Shown here: piece after piece, positions 8,207 to 11,717 of the stretch | How positions within the stretch are numbered: position 1 is the first letter of the stretch | Layout: each line of letters opens with the position of its first letter | Assembly (NCBI GenBank): GCA_020051815.1 | Contig: JAGVQF010000131.1 | Span: 1-11,717, forward strand | DNA length: 11,717 nt | DNA from: Candidatus Saganbacteria bacterium | GTDB taxonomy: Bacteria > Margulisbacteria > WOR-1 > O2-12-FULL-45-9 > XYB2-FULL-48-7 | Direction: 5' to 3' | Position numbers and translations under genes: made by a program | The notes under the pieces: generated by a model | What the model was told of the DNA's origin: nothing | Databases searched by the model: none | What the model saw: the letters and a program-made list of their open reading frames with translations, nothing else

Positions 8207-9067
8207 CTATTTCTTCTGTCCCATCGTCACAAAGCGGACATGCTGGCCGAGAGCCAGCCGAAACGGCTGGCTGCCCCAGTCGGCGCCGACCAGGGTGAAT
8301 TGCAGGGCAAATTCCTCGCCCGGTTTTGGGTTGAGTTGGCCGTCCCCGATATTTTCCGTGATCCCGGGAATAAAGTCAGCGCCACCCTGCTTAAGGCCTG
8401 CCCGCGCCCGATTCCAATCAACGAATTTACCCAGCGGGATCAGCAGGCGCTGCCAGCCGCCGGTCGCCGCGAGATGAAGCTTAACTTCTGACTGATCACC
8501 AGTTGTCGGCAGCCAGTAATTGGCTGGATTCTTGCCAAGCCCGCCGACCAGACAGCCGGCTGGCCCGGGCGGCGTGGTATTCCATTCCGAACATTGGTTT
8601 GTGGGAGCCGCGCTGTCCTGGTCATAAAGCTCGACGATAAGGGTCGCGGCGTTTTCGGGGCGGACCCAGAGCTCAATGTGCGTCGCGTTCAGGTATCGGC
8701 CGTCGTTACTAAGAGAAACGGACAGGCCACCGCCAAAAGGATTCGGGTCCTTGGGGTTGACCGAAGGGTGGTCCGGGCTGACGGGGCGGCTTTCGAGCAC
8801 GATCGCTTTTTTGCCCGCGACTGTGACAGGATTCGAAATTATGGTCGTTTCCGTGTCCGGGGCGCCGTCCCCGTTCGTATCCACTTGAATGCCATACGAG
8901 CCCCACTGGCCGCTTTCGGCCAGATCGACGGTTGCGATCTCCCGAACCGCGCCAGCCGGATCATCAAAACAGGCCGAAGGGTAGCGGCCCTCATTCCCAA
9001 GCGGCGGGTAAGCTCCTTTATACGCATAAGCAGGGGACAGGGAACCGGAACAATTTATCTCTACCAT
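8207..9067 (-). CDS. Beta-sandwich protein, possibly carbohydrate-binding
   Basis: The 286-residue protein matches no family I can name. Residues 63-71 carry a DTNGDGAPD loop that fits the DxNxDGxxD calcium-binding pattern. Residues about 80-280 alternate short beta-like strands (for example 127-136 and 143-149, then 204-212 with GGWQRLLIPLG) and end in FRLALGQHVRFV. This recalls CIA30/CBM-type jelly-roll domains, a weak resemblance. Cys160 and Cys172 lie close together, so a disulfide would be possible if exported; Cys6 and Cys33 are also present. There is no signal peptide in the first 30 residues. ATG 9067 has AGGAGG 12 nt upstream; competing TTG codons are out of frame or stop at once. 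It starts 37 nt after the uridylyltransferase-like gene's stop, so the two form an operon. A glycan-binding or structural role is inferred from context. Confidence 0.85.
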   Translation of the reverse strand: MVEINCSGSLSPAYAYKGAYPPLGNEGRYPSACFDDPAGAVREIATVDLAESGQWGSYGIQVDTNGDGAPDTETTIISNPVTVAGKKAIVLESRPVSPDHPSVNPKDPNPFGGGLSVSLSNDGRYLNATHIELWVRPENAATLIVELYDQDSAAPTNQCSEWNTTPPGPAGCLVGGLGKNPANYWLPTTGDQSEVKLHLAATGGWQRLLIPLGKFVDWNRARAGLKQGGADFIPGITENIGDGQLNPKPGEEFALQFTLVGADWGSQPFRLALGQHVRFVTMGQKK

Positions 9068-9104
9068 TTTTCAATTCAACCTCCTGTTTTCTGAATTATA
9101 TTGT

Positions 9105-10583
9105 TTATGGCTTAGTCGGCGGCAGGTAACTGTATTTTGAGTTGAAGAGATATTCGGCCGCCCAGCTTTCTCCCGTCAACAAGGCGCGCATCACATGAGG
9201 CCAGACGGCGACAGTTTCATTGACATAGCCGAAAGCGCTCCGGCCGCCCCGCTCATCCTGGTCTTTTCTGTCAGAAATAAAGCCGGCATCCTTGATCCCG
9301 AGGAAATTCATCCTGGGCCAGCGGATGAAAGCGGGGTTTAGAACTTGGGCGAAAACATTGCCGGCCCAGCTGTCGACGCCAAATATCTGCTCGGTCGTGT
9401 CGCCCTGACGGCCGGGGATTTCCTTGACGATCAGAGATTTATCGACTTTTTGCAGGGCAGCCTCATGCTCGGCCAGGTAATCGACATCGATCAAATAGAA
9501 GGTGGTGTTGAGCGCCAAGGGAGCTTTTCCTTCTTTAACTATTTCCCAGGGGAGGCGCGGCGTCTCGACCAGCGATTGCTGGCCGTCGGATGTGACGACA
9601 AAGCCGCCGCCGAACTGGTTATTGGTGTTTCCCACCCCGATGATGACCATATGGTGCCCTTGTTTAAAGAGCTCATCGGCGATCGAGATCATGACCGGGT
9701 CGGCCTGGAAGAGCCATTCATCGCCGTTTGAGAAGACAAAATACTTGATCCCGGCTGAACGGAGGGTCTTGGCCATCTGGTAGACCGACATCAAATATGG
9801 ATAATCGCCATGCCCGGCGGGAAAAAGCTGGCCGGCGACCGGCTGCTGGTCATCGACCCAGAGGCGGGGGAGGACGATCTGATTGAAGAAGATGGTGTTC
9901 TCCAGCTCCGCCCGGCGGAAATTACCCCACTCCTCGCGAACGACCTGCATCAGTTGTTCGACGATCTCGGAGTTGGTCATGATGATGTTTGGGAAGACCC
10001 GGCCGAGCTCTCTGGCAATGACCTGTGAATTATCAACGGTCAGCTGGGCCAGGGTGCGGCCGCCGACGCGGTACAGGAAGCGGGGAGTAGTTGCCGCCAG
10101 GCCGAAGGACTGCGCCACGGCAGAATTTTGGGTGAGCCATTTTTGGGCGCGCGAAGAAGCGCCGCCAAGCGGGAGTCCGCGCGCGGCGGTGCCAAATATT
10201 TCGTTTTCTCTGTTGCTTTTCAGCAGCTCTTTCCCATTCCGGGCGCGGTCTAATATATCGTGAACGGAACCGTAAAAATCGTTCATGCTCCTGAGACGAT
10301 CCAAAGAGATCGGCGTCATCGAGCCGTCTGGAAAACGGTTCATAATTTCCAAATGGTCCTGGCGCGCTTTAAAACTGGTTAGTCCGGGCGGTAAATCGGC
10401 AAGTCGCCGGCCGGCCTCTTGATAAAGCCAGGCTTCAAGCTCTTTGTTGCGGATTTCTTTCTGCAATTGTACTGGGATAGGGCTGCCGGATCGCGGCCTT
10501 TGGAAAACCTGGTGGGCGGTGGCTATATGATCAGCATTGCTACCGACCCTTAAGAGCGCTTCACCGAAACCGACTTTTCTCAT
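9105..10583 (-). CDS. UDPGP-family (UTP-glucose-1-phosphate uridylyltransferase-like) protein
   Basis: The 492-residue protein resembles the eukaryote-type UDP-glucose/UDP-sugar pyrophosphorylase family, which makes UDP-sugars from UTP and sugar-1-phosphate. Family features in order: a GRTLAQL strand (175-181), MTNS (202-205), FFNQ...LPR (232-240), the FPAGHGD signature (254-260), FVFSNGDEW (282-290, the family's SN.D metal/sugar site), NTTFYLI (359-365, family NTNN region), and a late RWPRMNFLGIKD (421-432), like the family's R.RF.P.K segment. The N-terminal nucleotide loop, normally NGGLGT.MG..PK, is not clear: the nearest candidates are LGGASSRA (139-146) and TTPRFLY (165-171), with Arg168 where Lys is usual. 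Residues 1-110 are an extra helical region. CAGGGGG lies 8 nt before ATG 10583. It heads an operon with the beta-sandwich gene. UDP-glucose supply is the natural guess, but the loop changes leave activity unproven. Confidence 0.88.
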   Translation of the reverse strand: MRKVGFGEALLRVGSNADHIATAHQVFQRPRSGSPIPVQLQKEIRNKELEAWLYQEAGRRLADLPPGLTSFKARQDHLEIMNRFPDGSMTPISLDRLRSMNDFYGSVHDILDRARNGKELLKSNRENEIFGTAARGLPLGGASSRAQKWLTQNSAVAQSFGLAATTPRFLYRVGGRTLAQLTVDNSQVIARELGRVFPNIIMTNSEIVEQLMQVVREEWGNFRRAELENTIFFNQIVLPRLWVDDQQPVAGQLFPAGHGDYPYLMSVYQMAKTLRSAGIKYFVFSNGDEWLFQADPVMISIADELFKQGHHMVIIGVGNTNNQFGGGFVVTSDGQQSLVETPRLPWEIVKEGKAPLALNTTFYLIDVDYLAEHEAALQKVDKSLIVKEIPGRQGDTTEQIFGVDSWAGNVFAQVLNPAFIRWPRMNFLGIKDAGFISDRKDQDERGGRSAFGYVNETVAVWPHVMRALLTGESWAAEYLFNSKYSYLPPTKP

Positions 10584-10624
10584 CTTTATTCCCCCTGAAA
10601 ATATGTTATGAGCAGTGCCATAGT

Positions 10625-10654
10625 ATTATCTTGAACTTATTCAGAAAATTTCAC
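10625..10654 (-). promoter_or_regulatory. Promoter candidate for the UDPGP-like operon
   Basis: On the minus strand, GTGAAA (10649-10654, 4 of 6) and GATAAT (10625-10630, 5 of 6) are 18 bp apart, predicting a leader of about 35 nt to ATG 10583. It shares TGAAATTTTC and the same spacing with the candidate at 5334-5363. Confidence 0.45.
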
Positions 10655-10669
10655 TCAATTTATAATATT

Positions 10670-10688
10670 CTGATAGCCAGGCCATCAG
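10670..10688 (-). other. Short hairpin at the end of the toroid gene
   Basis: CTGATGGC and GCTATCAG can pair as an 8-bp stem with one G-U and a 3-nt loop. It overlaps the stop codon at 10685. No T-run follows, so a rho-independent terminator is doubtful. Confidence 0.25.
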
Positions 10689-11071
10689 ATCAGCAGGGGC
10701 AGGGCTGAACGGACGTCCTCGTCCTTATTAAAAGCGCGATCGAAGAGCTCCAGCGCCTGGATGGCGAACATCGTTGTCCAGGCGTTGACGTGAGGGATAA
10801 GTTCGCCGTAACGGGAGAAGCCGTAATAGAATCCGCCGAATGAAGCCAGACCGGATTGCCGGCTCTGATAGGCCATCAGCCGATCGGCCATCAGCCGTAA
10901 TTTCTGCTCCTGGGCCCTGACTGACGGTGCCCAGTGATTTGATAAACGCCCCCAGCCGCAGGGTCTGCGCGATGATGTCGGCGGTTTCAATGCCGACCGG
11001 CGCCCGGTTGACGTAAAGTTCGGCAATGCCGCCGGTGCTTTGGATATAAAGTTTGCGCAGTACCCAATCAA
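10685..11071 (-). pseudogene. C-terminal part of the toroid gene in a shifted frame
   Basis: This frame, open from 11071, becomes protein-like only after about 10935. It then reads AQEQKLRLMADRLMAYQS, a GGFYYG turn, and NAWTTMFAIQALELFD, before TGA at 10685. These are the closing helices expected of the toroid protein in the overlapping frame, whose own translation after about 10930 turns into Arg/Leu/Pro-rich shadow sequence. The part before about 10935 is shadow. The two frames differ by one base (one extra base or two missing), either a real mutation or an assembly error. It is unlikely to be translated from its own ATG, as it has no separate ribosome site evident. Confidence 0.7.
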
Positions 11072-11717
11072 AGGCCAGTTGGGCGCTGTTCAAGAACTTT
11101 TCTCCCTGTCCGCCTAAATAGTATTGGCTGGCGTAGAGCAGGCCCTCGATCGAATAAAGGTGGTAATGCGTAAAAGTGTCGCGGTCGCGGTGGAAGACCT
11201 CGAACCGGCCGCTATCGTGCTGATAATGAAGGGCGGCCTCGCAGACTTTGTTGGCGCTCAATAGAAAATGTTCAGCCTTTGTCGCGCGATATAGTTCCAG
11301 CAGGCCGATCGCCAGTTTGGCGTGGTGGCTGCCTGGGTGCCGGGACCAGACCCGGGTTTCGTCCAGCGGTTTTTTCTGGACGATGCCGTAGGTGGCGTGG
11401 AACATCCCGTCGTGCATCTGCATTTTTTCGATAACGGAGGCGGCCACGTTTTGCGCGATCGCCAGGTGATCCGGGTCAGCCGTCAAGCGGTATAAGTTCA
11501 TCAGGCCGTTGATGATCATCCCGTTATCAAAGGAATAAGTAATCCCTGCCTTGAAAGAGTATGGGGCGGAAAAGCGCTCATCGTCCTCGTTCAGATAATA
11601 GCGGGTGAGGAACAGATGGGCCTCCGGCTGCAAGGCGTTGTTAGCGAGCCAGTCGGCCGCCTGCCTGGCCCGGGCCAGATAGGGATCAGCCGGCCCGCCC
11701 TGAAACATATAACAGCA
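10728..11717 (-). CDS. Alpha/alpha-toroid carbohydrate-enzyme-like protein (N-terminus outside window, frameshifted)
   Basis: The frame is open at the right edge, so the ATG at 11708 is probably internal. Numbering from it, residues 1-259 show repeated helical hairpins with a Gly/Leu/Tyr spacing. Examples are FDNGMIINGLMNLYRL (60-75), HHAKLAIGLLELYRA (128-142), HYHLYSIEGLLYAS (181-194) and ETADIIAQTLRLGAF (241-255). Such patterns are typical of (alpha/alpha)6 toroids: six-hairpin glycosidases, polysaccharide lyases, GlcNAc 2-epimerases and C5-epimerases. Acidic, His and Trp residues at the hairpin tips (Asp61, Trp121, His124, His128, His181, His183) could line a sugar site. I cannot place it in one family. 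After about residue 260 the frame degrades and stops at 10728, while the natural ending continues in another frame to 10685. The reconstructed protein would have about 344 residues in the window. Confidence 0.75.
   Translation of the reverse strand, partial: CCYMFQGGPADPYLARARQAADWLANNALQPEAHLFLTRYYLNEDDERFSAPYSFKAGITYSFDNGMIINGLMNLYRLTADPDHLAIAQNVAASVIEKMQMHDGMFHATYGIVQKKPLDETRVWSRHPGSHHAKLAIGLLELYRATKAEHFLLSANKVCEAALHYQHDSGRFEVFHRDRDTFTHYHLYSIEGLLYASQYYLGGQGEKFLNSAQLAFDWVLRKLYIQSTGGIAELYVNRAPVGIETADIIAQTLRLGAFIKSLGTVSQGPGAEITADGRSADGLSEPAIRSGFIRRILLRLLPLRRTYPSRQRLDNDVRHPGAGALRSRF

Noticed and set aside
8171..8491. Plus-strand frame starting inside the GH3 stop
   Set aside because: Although it overlaps the GH3 stop by 4 nt like a coupled gene, it is antisense to the beta-sandwich gene and has no protein-like features.
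1..11717. CRISPR array, tRNA, rRNA or insertion sequence
   Set aside because: No regularly spaced repeats, cloverleaf or rRNA-like sequence, or transposase-like frame was seen by eye.

Overview
The window looks like a polysaccharide-related locus from an uncultured bacterium of moderately high GC, estimated by eye at the mid-50s percent. Shine-Dalgarno sites (AGGAGG, AAGGAGGTGA), sigma-70-like promoters and a rho-independent terminator all point to a bacterium. I cannot assign a phylum. Giant membrane ORFs and signal-less glycoside hydrolases make a candidate phylum plausible, but that is only an impression. No rRNA, tRNA, CRISPR array, transposase or integrase was seen.

From left to right: positions 1-5300 (minus) are one uninterrupted reading frame of at least 1766 codons that leaves the window before its stop. 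It encodes a giant multi-pass membrane protein that I do not recognise. It has its own promoter candidate and lies just downstream of a strong terminator at 5375-5408. That terminator closes a two-gene minus-strand operon. The first gene encodes a GH16 licheninase-like protein (5843-6916). The second encodes a small protein (5420-5815) that is a stand-alone copy of the GH16 protein's C-terminal domain. A 109-bp divergent intergenic region with overlapping promoter candidates separates this operon from a plus-strand GH3, NagZ-like gene (7026-8174). Convergent to GH3 is another minus-strand operon: a UDP-sugar pyrophosphorylase-like gene (9105-10583) followed by a beta-sandwich, possibly carbohydrate-binding, protein (8207-9067). 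At the right edge lies an incomplete alpha/alpha-toroid (six-hairpin-type) gene (10685-11717) interrupted by an apparent frameshift near 10915-10955.

Taken together, the genes suggest making, remodelling or turning over a glucan-like glycan. There is a UDPGP-fold protein for activated sugar, beta-glucan hydrolase folds, a beta-hexosaminidase fold, a helical-toroid carbohydrate enzyme, a possible glycan-binding protein and a giant membrane protein. Three of the enzyme-like proteins carry changes at signature positions: GH16 has EIVFE for ExDxxE, the GH3 has N-T-H for D-S-H, and the UDPGP-like protein has an atypical nucleotide loop. Most lack an obvious signal peptide. The locus may therefore act in the cytoplasm, act as binding proteins, or belong to a divergent, undescribed system. 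This functional reading is inference.
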